Shown one piece after another: positions 1-8,903 of a stretch of DNA of 53,803 nucleotides (its first letter is position 1; each line of letters starts with the position of its first letter). The stretch lies in assembly GCA_964401385.1 (NCBI GenBank), contig CAYNYF010000019.1:1-53803 (forward strand), written 5' to 3'. Source of the DNA: CAYNYF01 sp964401385. Its GTDB lineage: Bacteria > Planctomycetota > Phycisphaerae > SM23-33. The notes below the pieces were generated by a model. That model searched no databases. It was not told the DNA's origin and worked only from the letters and a program-made list of their open reading frames with translations. Both the position numbers and the translations under genes were made by a program.

Positions 1-705
1 GGTGGTGTGCAGCGTGCCGAAGACCAGGTGCCCCGTCTCGGCCGCACGCAGCGCCGAGACGATCGTCTCCAGGTCTCGCAGCTCGCCGACCATGATCACG
101 TCGGGGTCCATACGCAGCACGCGCCGCAAGGCCTCGGAGAAACTCGGCACGTCCACGCCCACCTCGCGCTGGTTGACCATCGATTTCTTGTGCGGGTGGT
201 AGTATTCGATCGGGTCCTCGACGGTGATGATGTGCTTGTCGAAATTCAAGTTGATGTAGTCGATCATCGTCGCCAGCGTCGTGGTCTTGCCCGAGCCGGT
301 CGGGCCGGTCACCAGGAAGAGGCCTCGAGGCCGGCGGCAAAGCGCCTTGACGCTCTTGGTCGGCAGCCCGATCTCCTCAAACGTGAATAGCTTCGACGGG
401 ATCAGACGCAGCGTCAGCGAGACGTTGCCCCGCTGATGGAACACGCTGACGCGAAACCGTCCGGCGTCGCCAAAGGCAAAACCGAAGTCCGTGCCCCCAA
501 CCTCCTGGAGTTCCTGCTGGCCCCTCTCGGGGGTGATCGCCTTCATCAAGCTGGCGGTGTCCTCCGGCTCCAGGACCTTGGTCGCCAGCGACCGGAGCCG
601 GCCATGGACGCGCAGCGTCGGGGGTCGCCCGACGTGCAGGTGCAAGTCGCTGGCGCCCCGCTTGATACACGTCTCCAACAGCCTGTCGATATGTAAAGTC
701 GCCAT
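1..705 (-). CDS. pilT: Type IV pilus retraction ATPase PilT (C-terminus cut by window edge)
   Basis: PilT hexameric ATPases power pilus retraction and twitching at the cytoplasmic face of the inner membrane. The frame opens with ATG at 705, preceded by GAGG, and begins MATLHIDRLLETCIKRGASD, the usual PilT N-terminus (ASDLHL motif). Walker A (GPTGSGKTT) lies about residues 123-131, followed by the Asp box (EDPIEY), Walker B (DVIMVGELRD) and the His box (GHLVFGTLHTT) right at the window edge. Roughly the last third is outside the window. It lies 134 bp downstream of pilB on the same strand, so co-transcription is likely. PilU is an alternative paralogue, but the context and N-terminus fit PilT. 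Confidence 0.93.
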   Translation of the reverse strand, partial: MATLHIDRLLETCIKRGASDLHLHVGRPPTLRVHGRLRSLATKVLEPEDTASLMKAITPERGQQELQEVGGTDFGFAFGDAGRFRVSVFHQRGNVSLTLRLIPSKLFTFEEIGLPTKSVKALCRRPRGLFLVTGPTGSGKTTTLATMIDYINLNFDKHIITVEDPIEYYHPHKKSMVNQREVGVDVPSFSEALRRVLRMDPDVIMVGELRDLETIVSALRAAETGHLVFGTLHTT

Positions 706-839
706 CGTCGTACCTCTGTTCTTGACAGTGAATTATTCGCCCGCCTCAGCCCCGCCACCAGGGCCGATCGGACCCACAATTCGTTTATTTGCCCTAACTC
801 GTTTTTGAAAAAAGGCTAACGTGCCGTGTGCCCAGATGC

Positions 840-2552
840 TTAATCTGCAACCAGCTCTGCCGACTGCGTGACCCGCATCAGGTCCTCGAGCGTGGTCACC
901 CCGTTGAGCACCTTCCTGCGACCGTCCTCCAGCAACGTCTTCATCCCCGCCGCTTGGGCCTCCCTGCGAACCTCCCGCAAAGGTGCCCGCGCCACGGCCA
1001 GCTCCGCCAGGGTATGGTCCATTTCCATCAGCTCGAAAATCCCGATCCTGCCGTGGTAGCCGCTTCCGCCGCAAGCCGTGCAACCCGCGCCCCGACAAAT
1101 GGTTCCCTTCGAAAGCTCCTCTTCAGTGAAGCCCAGTGCCGCCAACAGCTTGGGGTCGGGCTCGGGGTCTGGTTCCTTGCACTGGTCGCAGATCACCCGT
1201 ACCAGTCGCTGGGCCATCACCGCTTGTATGGAGCTGGCCACGAGGAACGGCTTGGCCCCCAGGTCGATTAATCGGGTCAGTGCGCTCGGGGCATCGTTCG
1301 TGTGGAGTGTACTGAAAACCAGGTGTCCAGTTAACGCGGCCTGAATAGCCACCTCTGCGACCTCCAAATCCCGTATTTCGCCCACCAGAATGATATTGGG
1401 GGCCTGCCGCAGCATTGCCCGCAGGATTCGGGAGAAGCTGAGGCCGATCTGCTCATTGACCTGAACCTGATTCATCCCGGTGAAGTTATATTCGATGGGA
1501 TCCTCGGCCGTGATGATCTTCCGGTCCGGGCGGTTCAGTTCGTTCAGGGCGGCGTACAGCGTGGTAGTCTTGCCCGAGCCGGTGGGCCCGGTGACCAGGA
1601 ATATCCCATTGGGGCGCTTGATGATACGCAAGAATCTCTGGTTATCTTCCTGCTCGAAGCCCAGGCTGGCGATGCCCATCTGGGCACTTTCCCGCCGGAG
1701 GATTCTGAGCACGACGCTCTCACCGTGGTAGCCCGGGAGGCTGCTGACGCGAAAGTCGATGTCGTCGCCGCCGACCGTCAGGCGAATTCGCCCATCGCTG
1801 GGCAGGCGTTTTTCCGCCAAGTCTATCCCGGACATGATCTTAAGGCGATTGATAACGGGCCCCTGCATCCGCTTTGGCAGGTTGTCGCGTTCCCGGCAGA
1901 CGCCGTCGACGCGGTAGCGGACGCGGATGCGGTTGGCCATCGGCTCAATGTGGATGTCGCTGGCCCGCATCTTCACCGCCTCGGTGATCAGCATTGTCAC
2001 CAGCCGGATCACCGGCGCGCTCTCGGCGTCCACTTCGGGGCCCTCAATGTTGATGTCCAGGTCTTCCGGATTGGCGTCGCGCTCCAGGGACTGGACCGCC
2101 TCGTCCAGGCTCATGTCGGTGCGACTGACGAACCGGTCGATGAAGCCTCGCAGCTTGTTCTTGGAGGCCAGGGCGCACTCGATCTCCGTATTCAGGCGGA
2201 AACGAAGGATGTCCAGCGTCTCCAGGTCCAGCGGGTCGCTGATGATGACCTTGAGCTTTGTGCCGTCTCTGCTTATGGGAAGGACCAGATGCCTGCGGAT
2301 GATGTCCTCGGGGATCTCGTGGATCATTCCCGGGACCACGACTTGGCGCTCGAGGTCCACGTACTCCATGTCGTACTGGGTGGCCAGCGCCTTGGTGACG
2401 TCCTCCTCGTCGGCCAGTTCCAAGGCGATCAGTGCCTCGCCGATTCGAACGCTCTCTCTCCGGGCGTAGCGAAGCCCCTCTTCCACTTGGGGCGCGGTCA
2501 CGACCCCCCATTCAACGAGGATTTCACCCAGTCGTTTTCTTCTCTTGGCCAT
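840..2552 (-). CDS. pilB: Type IV pilus assembly / type II secretion ATPase PilB/GspE
   Basis: A 570-residue secretion-superfamily ATPase that drives pilus (or pseudopilus) polymerisation. The open frame extends upstream to 2828, but the ATG at 2552 is preferred: GGAGAA lies just upstream and the protein then begins MAKRRKRLGEILVEWGV, the typical MshEN N-terminal domain (about residues 1-150). Walker A GPTGSGKTTT is near residue 319, Walker B IILVGEIRD near 387, and the His box HLVFSTLHTND follows. A tetracysteine zinc motif (CDQC ... CTACGGSG) lies around 455-497, as in GspE/PilB. The neighbouring pilT favours a pilus over a type II secretion role. A near-consensus promoter sits at 2871-2900. 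Confidence 0.93.
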   Translation of the reverse strand: MAKRRKRLGEILVEWGVVTAPQVEEGLRYARRESVRIGEALIALELADEEDVTKALATQYDMEYVDLERQVVVPGMIHEIPEDIIRRHLVLPISRDGTKLKVIISDPLDLETLDILRFRLNTEIECALASKNKLRGFIDRFVSRTDMSLDEAVQSLERDANPEDLDINIEGPEVDAESAPVIRLVTMLITEAVKMRASDIHIEPMANRIRVRYRVDGVCRERDNLPKRMQGPVINRLKIMSGIDLAEKRLPSDGRIRLTVGGDDIDFRVSSLPGYHGESVVLRILRRESAQMGIASLGFEQEDNQRFLRIIKRPNGIFLVTGPTGSGKTTTLYAALNELNRPDRKIITAEDPIEYNFTGMNQVQVNEQIGLSFSRILRAMLRQAPNIILVGEIRDLEVAEVAIQAALTGHLVFSTLHTNDAPSALTRLIDLGAKPFLVASSIQAVMAQRLVRVICDQCKEPDPEPDPKLLAALGFTEEELSKGTICRGAGCTACGGSGYHGRIGIFELMEMDHTLAELAVARAPLREVRREAQAAGMKTLLEDGRRKVLNGVTTLEDLMRVTQSAELVAD

Positions 2553-2870
2553 GGGTTCTCCGGTCCGCCCTGGTGCTGCCAAGGCTGGGTTGTGCGCCGT
2601 CAGCGGCCTTTGCGGCGGCTCGTTCCCGTCCTGACGATCCGTCGGTCGGCGCGGCGGCGCAGGAACGCTCGTCCTGCGGTGGGATGACAGATAAATGAAG
2701 GCGTTGCAAAACCCGCAAACGAGGTCGTCGTGAGGATTCCAGGTCGACCGATGCCGTCCCGTCCTCCAGCCAGGCCCCGCGGCGGAGCCTTCGAAGACCT
2801 CTGGGCCGATGCCGCGGCATGCGGGCACGCATCACAACTACATAGTCGGCCTCGATCCCAGCGCAACACC

Positions 2871-2900
2871 ATTATAATCCACCCGACGCGATAGCGTCAA
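2871..2900 (-). promoter_or_regulatory. Sigma-70 type promoter for pilB-pilT
   Basis: On the minus strand the -35 TTGACG (2900-2895) is separated by 18 bp from a perfect -10 TATAAT (2876-2871). It points at pilB, leaving a leader of about 310 nt before the ATG at 2552. No riboswitch-like structure was recognised in that leader. Confidence 0.6.
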
Positions 2901-2928
2901 GCTCCTGTCGACGCAGAGCGGAATAGCG

Positions 2929-2957
2929 TTGACGCTCCCGGGAGCCCGGCTCAAAAT
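2929..2957 (+). promoter_or_regulatory. Possible sigma-70 promoter for mgtE
   Basis: TTGACG (2929-2934), a 17-bp spacer and CAAAAT (2952-2957) lie about 45 bp upstream of the mgtE start codon. The -10 matches consensus at only four of six positions. With the minus-strand promoter at 2871-2900, the 451-bp gap 2553-3003 would be a divergent control region. Confidence 0.4.
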
Positions 2958-3003
2958 AGCAGTCCGGCGAAGGCCAAGACCCCCCTGTCCGGAAGGAACC
3001 GAC

Positions 3004-4401
3004 ATGCTCTCGGAAGCCATACAACCAGAGATTCGCGAGCTGATCGAGAGGAAGGACTTTGCCACCCTGAAGGCGGCCCTGTCTTCTCTGGAGCCGGCCG
3101 ACGTGGCCGAGCTGGCCGGTGAGCTGGAAGGGCAGGAACTGGGCGTGGTCTTTCGGCTGCTGCCTCGGGACAAGGCGGCCAAGGTCTTCTCCCTGCTGGA
3201 GCTGGAGGGCCAGGAGCGACTGCTGGAGATCCTCTCCGGCGAGGCGCTGACGGGCATCCTCAACGACATGGCCCCCGACGACCGGACGGATCTGCTGGAG
3301 GAGCTGCCGGAGGACGTTGCCCAGCGGCTCATCGGCAGCCTCAGCCGCACCGAGCGGGCCGTCGCCATCGATCTGCTGCAATATCCGGCCGATTCCATCG
3401 GGCGGCTGATGACCCCGGAATTCGTGGCCGTGAAGGAGAACTGGTCGGTTCGGCGGGTTCTCGAGCACATCCGCCAGGTCGCCCCGCAGAAGGAGACGCT
3501 GAACGTATTGTACGTCGTCGACGGCGAGAGCAGGCTGATCGACGGCGTCCGACTGGAGGATCTGGTGCTGGCGGACCCGGACGAGACAGTCGGGGGGATC
3601 ATCGATCGCCATCCGGTGTATCTATCGGCCTTCGCGGACCGCGAGGAGGCCATCGACATCTTCAAGAAATACGACGAGGTGGCCCTGCCCGTCGTCGACG
3701 GCCGCGACGCGCTGGTCGGAATCGTCACCTTCGACGACGTAATGGACGTGCAGGAGGAGGAGAACACCGAGGACTTCCTCAAGAGCGTGGCCGTGGCCAC
3801 ACTGGAGCAGCCGTACTTCGCCACCACGTATCCGGCGATGCTGCGGAAGCGGCTGCCGTGGCTGATGCTATTGTTCGCGGCCGAGCTGCTGACGGTGCTG
3901 GCGCTGACGAGCTTCGAGAGGGGTCTGGAGACGGCGATATTCGCCCTGGTGGTATTGTTCATGCCGCTGATCAACGCCACGGCCGGCAATACGGGCTCGC
4001 AGATGGCGGGGCTGATCATCCGCGGGCTGGCAGTACGGGAGATGGAGCCCCGCGACTGGTGGCGGGTTCTGGCTCGGGAGCTGGCCCTGGGGGCGACGAT
4101 GGGGTTTCTTCTGGGTGGCATGGGCGTCGCGGCCGTTATGATGCTGTTCCGCTCCGGCATCGGCGGCGCCGGGGCGCTTCAGCAAGGGCAGTGGGTCAAC
4201 GCCGCCGGCGTGGGCGTGAGCATCGCGGTCGCGGTCATGGTCGCCAATCTGGCCGGGGCCATGATCCCGCTCATGTTCAAGCGGATCGGCCTGGACCCGG
4301 CCGTGACGTCGGGCCCATTCCTGGCCTCGATGATGGACGTAACCGGCGTGCTGATCTATTTCTCCATTGCCGCCGCCCTTCTGAGTCTCTGGCACGCGTA
4401 A
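3004..4401 (+). CDS. mgtE: Magnesium transporter MgtE
   Basis: A 465-residue MgtE-family Mg2+ channel/transporter of the inner membrane. Three parts are visible: an N-terminal superhelical MgtE_N domain (about residues 10-125), a CBS pair (about 130-255), and a membrane domain from about residue 280 with the family signature NATAGNTGSQ and the C-terminal GPFLASMMDVTGVLIYF. The frame is open back to 2929, but the ATG at 3004 has GGAAGGAA directly upstream and matches the family N-terminus. In characterised members the N and CBS domains bind Mg2+ and gate the pore. No Mg-sensing leader RNA was recognised. A 13-bp perfect hairpin follows at 4443-4483. Confidence 0.95.
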   Translation: MLSEAIQPEIRELIERKDFATLKAALSSLEPADVAELAGELEGQELGVVFRLLPRDKAAKVFSLLELEGQERLLEILSGEALTGILNDMAPDDRTDLLEELPEDVAQRLIGSLSRTERAVAIDLLQYPADSIGRLMTPEFVAVKENWSVRRVLEHIRQVAPQKETLNVLYVVDGESRLIDGVRLEDLVLADPDETVGGIIDRHPVYLSAFADREEAIDIFKKYDEVALPVVDGRDALVGIVTFDDVMDVQEEENTEDFLKSVAVATLEQPYFATTYPAMLRKRLPWLMLLFAAELLTVLALTSFERGLETAIFALVVLFMPLINATAGNTGSQMAGLIIRGLAVREMEPRDWWRVLARELALGATMGFLLGGMGVAAVMMLFRSGIGGAGALQQGQWVNAAGVGVSIAVAVMVANLAGAMIPLMFKRIGLDPAVTSGPFLASMMDVTGVLIYFSIAAALLSLWHA

Positions 4402-4773
4402 ACCTCCGCCCGCCCGCCGGTCCCGCCGGTCCGGACAAAAGGAAGGCGGACGCGGCGAAAGGAGGAGAAACCGCGTCCGCCTTGCGGGCCAAGGGTAGGG
4501 TCGAGTGACCCATAACGTTCCATCATTCTTGTATACGATGCCGGCTATGGAATGGTTCGCGCAGAATGCCGCCTGGACGGCCCGTGTCTGCGGGACCTCC
4601 CGAATAGCGTGCTGAGAACAAGATAAGCGCGCCCGCCGGGTGCGATCCTTCAGCTTGTCCGGCAGCCGCAGCGCCCGGCGGCGGCCCGTCTGAGGGGAAC
4701 GCTCAGCGGACGCTGCGCGCGATCCAATGGCTCCCCCTTGGCCGGGAGGCCGCATGCGAGTAAAACATTCCAC
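4402..4773. other. Intergenic region between mgtE and der
   Basis: 372 bp without a credible gene. It contains the hairpin listed separately (4443-4483) and a small stem GGGTC/GACCC near 4498-4511. No convincing der promoter or ribosome binding site was seen; GGGAGG at 4744-4749 is too far (about 25 nt) from the der ATG to be sure of its use. Confidence 0.5.
4443..4483 (+). terminator. Strong hairpin after mgtE
   Basis: AAGGCGGACGCGG (4443-4455) pairs perfectly with CCGCGTCCGCCTT (4471-4483) around a 15-nt purine-rich loop. There is no T-tract, so factor-independent termination is uncertain; it may instead protect the mRNA 3' end. Confidence 0.5.
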
Positions 4774-6114
4774 ATGGCTTTGCCTGTGGTCGCCATCGTG
4801 GGCCGGCCGAACGTCGGCAAGAGCAGCCTGCTGAACCGCCTGGTCGGGCGGCGCATCGCCATCGTCGACGCCGTGGCCGGCGTGACCCGCGACCGGATCA
4901 GCGCGCCGGTGCCCGTGGGCGACGGCTACGTCGAGCTGTTCGACACCGGCGGCGTCGGCATCGAGGATGCCGACGGGCTGACCGAGGAGGTTTCCCAGCA
5001 GATCGACTCGGCGGTGGCCTCGGCCGAGCTGATCCTGTTCGTCGTCGACGCCCGCGAGGGGCTGACGCCGCTGGACCGCACCGCGGCCGAGAAGCTCCGC
5101 CGGGCCAAGGCTCCCGTTCTGCTGGTCGCCAACAAGGTCGACTCCGAGGCCAGGGAATTCGAGCTGGGCGAGCTGAACGCCCTGGGCTTCGGCGAGCCGC
5201 TGCCGGTCTCGGCGACGCATCGGCGCGGCATGGAGGACCTGCTGGAGGCGATCGGGCGGCGGATCGGCCCGGGCGGCGAGAAGATCGAAGAGCCGGTGAT
5301 GAAGATCGCCATCGTCGGCAGGCGGAACGTGGGCAAGAGCACGATCGTCAACGCCCTGGCCGGCGCCGAGCGGGTGATCGTCTCGGAGAGCCCCGGCACC
5401 ACGCGCGACAGCGTGGACGTGCGCTTCGAGATGGAGGGTCGCACTCTGGTGGCGATCGACACGGCCGGCATACGCAAGCGGCGGAAGCTGGCCAGCGACG
5501 TCGAGTTCTACGGCCGGCACCGGGCGCTGCGAAGCATTCGCCGGGCGGACGTGGTCCTGTTCGTGATCGACGCCACCGACCCGGTCGGGCGGGTCGACAA
5601 GCAGTTGCTACAGTACACCGTCGAGCTGTTCAAGCCGGTGGTGCTGACCGTCAACAAGTGGGACCTGGCCGAGAATCGCGCCAGCAACGAAGACTACGGC
5701 CCGTACCTCACAAAGGCCATTCCGGAGCTGGCGTACGCCCCGATCGTCTTCACCTGCGCCCATAGCGGCCTGGGCCTGCGCGAGGCCATCGACATGGCCG
5801 GGCAACTCTTCGAGCAGTCGCGGCTGCGCGTGGGGACGGCTGAGCTGAACGGCCTCGTCGAGAAGATCATCGCCCGCCACGCCCCCCGATCCAGCCGCAC
5901 CAGCAAGCCCGGGAGAATCTTCTATGCCGCGCAGGTCGCCACCTGCCCGCCCACGCTGGTATGCTTCGTCAACTACCTCGACGCGTTCGACGTGAACTAT
6001 CAGCGATACATGCTCAACCAGTTGCGAGAAAGGCTGCCGTTTCCGGAAATCCCCATCCGGCTGCTGTTCACGCCCCGCCGGCCGGAGAGAAAACTCCGAT
6101 CCCCACGCAGCTAA
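4774..6114 (+). CDS. der: Ribosome biogenesis GTPase Der (EngA)
   Basis: A 446-residue tandem GTPase required for 50S subunit maturation. GTPase domain 1 has GRPNVGKSS (residues 10-18), DTGG and NKVD. Domain 2 has GRRNVGKST (about 182-190), DTAGI and NKWD. The KH-like C-terminal domain ends in the family-typical region with FPEIPIRLLF. The ATG at 4774 gives the usual start MALPVVAIVGRPNVGKS. An upstream in-frame TTG at 4738 exists but would add twelve unsupported residues. No clear Shine-Dalgarno sequence precedes either start. It converges with the lipoprotein gene at 6251. Confidence 0.96.
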   Translation: MALPVVAIVGRPNVGKSSLLNRLVGRRIAIVDAVAGVTRDRISAPVPVGDGYVELFDTGGVGIEDADGLTEEVSQQIDSAVASAELILFVVDAREGLTPLDRTAAEKLRRAKAPVLLVANKVDSEAREFELGELNALGFGEPLPVSATHRRGMEDLLEAIGRRIGPGGEKIEEPVMKIAIVGRRNVGKSTIVNALAGAERVIVSESPGTTRDSVDVRFEMEGRTLVAIDTAGIRKRRKLASDVEFYGRHRALRSIRRADVVLFVIDATDPVGRVDKQLLQYTVELFKPVVLTVNKWDLAENRASNEDYGPYLTKAIPELAYAPIVFTCAHSGLGLREAIDMAGQLFEQSRLRVGTAELNGLVEKIIARHAPRSSRTSKPGRIFYAAQVATCPPTLVCFVNYLDAFDVNYQRYMLNQLRERLPFPEIPIRLLFTPRRPERKLRSPRS

Positions 6115-6250
6115 TGGCCGGGGGGCGACGGTGCGAGCCGTTTTTTCTTGCGGCCGGCAACCAGACCGGCAACCAACACGGGACCAACCAAGACATTGAG
6201 GCGGATTATTGTCGTCTCCTCCGGCAGGTGACCACGGCCGACCATCGCGC

Positions 6251-7123
6251 CTATTCCGGTTCGACCACCACGCGGAAGCCGATCAGATGATTGAATCGAC
6301 CGTCGGCGGTGAATCGGTGACGATAGGCGCTGCGACATTGCCACGGCGGACTTGACCAGCTTCCGCCGCGCAGAACGCGATAGGCGCCGCTGGGAGCACC
6401 TTCGGGATCGGTCTCAGCCAGTCCGGAATAGCCGTCTCGATACCAGTCGGAGCACCATTCAAACACGTTGCCATGCACGTCGTAGAGGCCCCAATTGTTG
6501 GGCTTGCGCGAGCCCACCTCGGATGTCCCTGCAGGTGCCTCGCCCGAAGGCGCAGTTGTCGCCAGAAGCACGTCGCTGTAGTGTGCGTAGCCTGGCAGAT
6601 CGTAGTAGCTGTCTCCGAAGCTGAACCGGCTCGTCGTGCCAGCCCGGCAGGCATGCTCCCACTCGGCTTCCGTCGGCAAGCGTACCGTGCGCCCGGTGCT
6701 TTTCGACAAGCGCGTGCAGAACTCGACCGTGTCGGACCACCAGACGCCTTCCACCGGTCGGCGCTGCCCCTTGAACCGACTGGGGTTCTTGCCCATCACC
6801 GTTTCGTATTGCTGCTGAGTGACCTCACAGATGCCCACGTAGAACGGCTTGGTGATGGTCACCTTCCTGGCCGGACCTTCATCCGGTTCCCGGTCCCGCT
6901 CGTCGGGGGCACTGCCCATAGTAAACGTGCCCGCCGGGACCAGCACCAGCTTCATATGGACGGAACTGCCCAGGTCAAGAACCAGTCGTGCGGGAGGCAG
7001 GGCAGCCGACCTGGTCACGGACGCGGGTGCTGCCTGCCTGCCCGTCTGCGGGCCGGTTTTCGGCTGGCATCCTGCGGTGCCCGACAGCAACAGGATCAGG
7101 CACGATCTGATCGTCACCCTCAC
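6251..7123 (-). CDS. SUMF1/FGE-like (formylglycine-generating enzyme sulfatase domain) lipoprotein
   Basis: A 290-residue protein with a lipoprotein signal peptide (LLLSGTAGC, lipid-anchored Cys19) followed by an FGE-sulfatase domain over about residues 55-288. Family landmarks seen are FTMGS, EVTQQQYETVMG, RLPTEAEWEHACRAGT, LYDVHGNVFEWCSDWY, RVLRGGSW and IGFRVV. True FGEs oxidise a sulfatase Cys to formylglycine; many bacterial homologues instead have other or unknown roles. No sulfatase gene is in this window, so no substrate can be proposed. The start is GTG at 7123, with AGAGGAA about 9 nt upstream. Planctomycetes carry many such proteins. Confidence 0.88.
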   Translation of the reverse strand: MRVTIRSCLILLLSGTAGCQPKTGPQTGRQAAPASVTRSAALPPARLVLDLGSSVHMKLVLVPAGTFTMGSAPDERDREPDEGPARKVTITKPFYVGICEVTQQQYETVMGKNPSRFKGQRRPVEGVWWSDTVEFCTRLSKSTGRTVRLPTEAEWEHACRAGTTSRFSFGDSYYDLPGYAHYSDVLLATTAPSGEAPAGTSEVGSRKPNNWGLYDVHGNVFEWCSDWYRDGYSGLAETDPEGAPSGAYRVLRGGSWSSPPWQCRSAYRHRFTADGRFNHLIGFRVVVEPE

Positions 7124-7202
7124 GGCAATGCATTCCTCTGTTGCGCGGCAGTTGACACGCAGGAGCGGTGACGAAGGGCACGGGCAATCCGGGCCGAAAG
7201 AG

Positions 7203-7242
7203 CCGAGCCTGGCGGCGCCTGCTTGGGCGCCGCCAGGTTCGG
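7203..7242 (-). terminator. Hairpin terminator after the DUF11 lipoprotein gene
   Basis: CCTGGCGGCGCC (7208-7219) and GGCGCCGCCAGG (7226-7237) form a perfect 12-bp stem with a 6-nt loop, extended outward by further pairs to 7203/7242. It lies 10 bp beyond the stop of the 7253-8836 gene on the minus strand. Only a short CTTTC follows, so it is a weak intrinsic terminator by T-tract. Confidence 0.6.
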
Positions 7243-7252
7243 AATGCTGGCC

Positions 7253-8836
7253 TTAATCCGCATACTGGTTGGTGCTCTCGGTCTCCTGGACCGGCGTCTT
7301 AAGCTGATCGCTCGTCAGAGAGATCGCGAATCGGACGTCGCCGGCCTTCGTGGCCTTGACAACCACCTTGTAGGTCGCCTTGGCCTTAGGGGCCAGCGAC
7401 TTCAGGGGGGTGAACGTCACGCTCTGGCCCTCGACGGTTTCCTTGGTCGGACCGCTGGCGGACACGAATGCCTGCCCGGCCGGCAGCGTGCACTGGACCA
7501 CGATGTTGGTGTCGGCCGCCGTGCCCTGGTTGGTCACCGTGATCGTGTACGTCTCCTGCGCGCCGATCTCGATCGGGTCGGCCTCGTCCACGCACTCCAG
7601 CAGGATCGCCGGGATGCCCTCAACCGCCGTGACGGCCTTGGTCGACGCCTTCGCGCACAAAGCACTCACCGACGAGAAGCTCTGCATGCTGCCGATCGCC
7701 AGAGGCTTCACAACAAACGACACCTTCCTTGACCGGTCGGGGGCCAAGTCGCCCAGGTCCCAAGTGAGTTGACCGGCCTCGGCCCTGATGCCATCGCTGG
7801 CGCTGACAAACTCGCTCCTGGCGGGCAGCGCAGTGACCAGGCGGGTTCCCTTGGCCACGCCGTCGCCCTCGTTGGTCACCGTAACCGTGCTGGTCACCGT
7901 CAGGCCGAGGAAGCGGGTCTTCGGCGCGTCCTGCGTCAACGCCAGAACCGGTTGACGCACCACCGTCTTGGAGCCCGCTGCGGCCGTCAGCCCATCCGCG
8001 CCGGTGGCCACGGCCTTGCAGGGAAACTCGCCGGTCTTGGCGGCCCTGGTTTCAACCGTCACTTGCTTGGCCTGACCGGCTTCGATCGTCTTGAAGTCGT
8101 ACGCGACCTCCGTCTTGCCGTCCGTGGTCGCGAGCCCTTCGGGCAGCGTCTCCTTGACGATCACGTTGCTGGCCGGGCCCGAGCCGGTGTTACTCACGAC
8201 GATCCTGATGGGAATGGGTTCGCAGATCAGGACTTCCGCAGGTGCGGTCTGGGCGATCTGCAAGGCGGGCTCGACGGCCTTGATCGCCACACAAGCGGAC
8301 GGAATCCTGAAGGTCACGTCGGAGCAGCCGTAGAGCGGACCGCTCTTGGTGGCGACCCCGCGAATCACGAACAGCTTCGACTCCGCCGGCGCCATCTTGC
8401 CGACATCCCAGGTGGCGTCCTTGCCGACGATGCCCGCCTTGGGCGTGGTCGAGACCACCCGGAAATTCTCCGGGAGCTTCCCTGCCAGGGTGACGCCTTC
8501 CAGCGTGGAACGACTCATGTTCGTCAGGCGCATCTTGTAGTCGAAATCCTTGCCGACCAGAACTTCCTTTGGGGCCGACTTCTCCAGATACACGGTTCCG
8601 CCCTTCTCCCCGGCCGGCAACACCATGGTGACCGTGGCGCTCTCACTGCCGCCCAAGGGCTCCAATCGGGGCTTTTGGCTCGGCGAGGGCGCCCGGGACG
8701 GCCGGGCTGGAGGCTTTGCCGCGGCAGGCTGATTGGCGGTCGGCGCGCCAGGCCCGATGCTGGTCTGATCCTCCGCACAGCCGCTCAGCACCAGGACCGC
8801 CGCGATCAGAAAGGCCAGGGGGGTTGCGATTCTCAT
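7253..8836 (-). CDS. Lipoprotein with DUF11 (conserved repeat) domains, short paralogue
   Basis: 527 residues. The signal peptide ends in a lipobox (LVLSGC), so the protein is probably membrane-anchored and extracytoplasmic. It continues with a Pro/Ala/Lys-rich linker and about four DUF11 beta-sandwich repeats (recurrent TITVTNQG-like strands and LPEG turns). DUF11 repeats are usually structural or cell-surface modules; no catalytic site is evident. ATG at 8836 is chosen because AAAGGA sits just upstream; a GTG at 8857 is possible. The C-terminal third is nearly the same as the next gene upstream (8904-11180), including 105 identical base pairs, so the two are tandem duplicates. Confidence 0.85.
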   Translation of the reverse strand: MRIATPLAFLIAAVLVLSGCAEDQTSIGPGAPTANQPAAAKPPARPSRAPSPSQKPRLEPLGGSESATVTMVLPAGEKGGTVYLEKSAPKEVLVGKDFDYKMRLTNMSRSTLEGVTLAGKLPENFRVVSTTPKAGIVGKDATWDVGKMAPAESKLFVIRGVATKSGPLYGCSDVTFRIPSACVAIKAVEPALQIAQTAPAEVLICEPIPIRIVVSNTGSGPASNVIVKETLPEGLATTDGKTEVAYDFKTIEAGQAKQVTVETRAAKTGEFPCKAVATGADGLTAAAGSKTVVRQPVLALTQDAPKTRFLGLTVTSTVTVTNEGDGVAKGTRLVTALPARSEFVSASDGIRAEAGQLTWDLGDLAPDRSRKVSFVVKPLAIGSMQSFSSVSALCAKASTKAVTAVEGIPAILLECVDEADPIEIGAQETYTITVTNQGTAADTNIVVQCTLPAGQAFVSASGPTKETVEGQSVTFTPLKSLAPKAKATYKVVVKATKAGDVRFAISLTSDQLKTPVQETESTNQYAD

Positions 8837-8903
8837 ACCATATCCTTTCATTGTCACATGCCATCCGTTGGATCAGCGTGTGTCCGCTTCCGACGGTCCT
8901 GCA

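Noticed and set aside
2553..2828. N-terminal extension of PilB up to 2828
   Set aside because: The extra 92 residues are not PilB-like, and ATG 2552 has a good ribosome site and the family N-terminus.
2553..3003. Magnesium riboswitch (M-box/ykoK) before mgtE
   Set aside because: The probable mgtE leader is only about 40 nt and no M-box-like conserved stems were seen.
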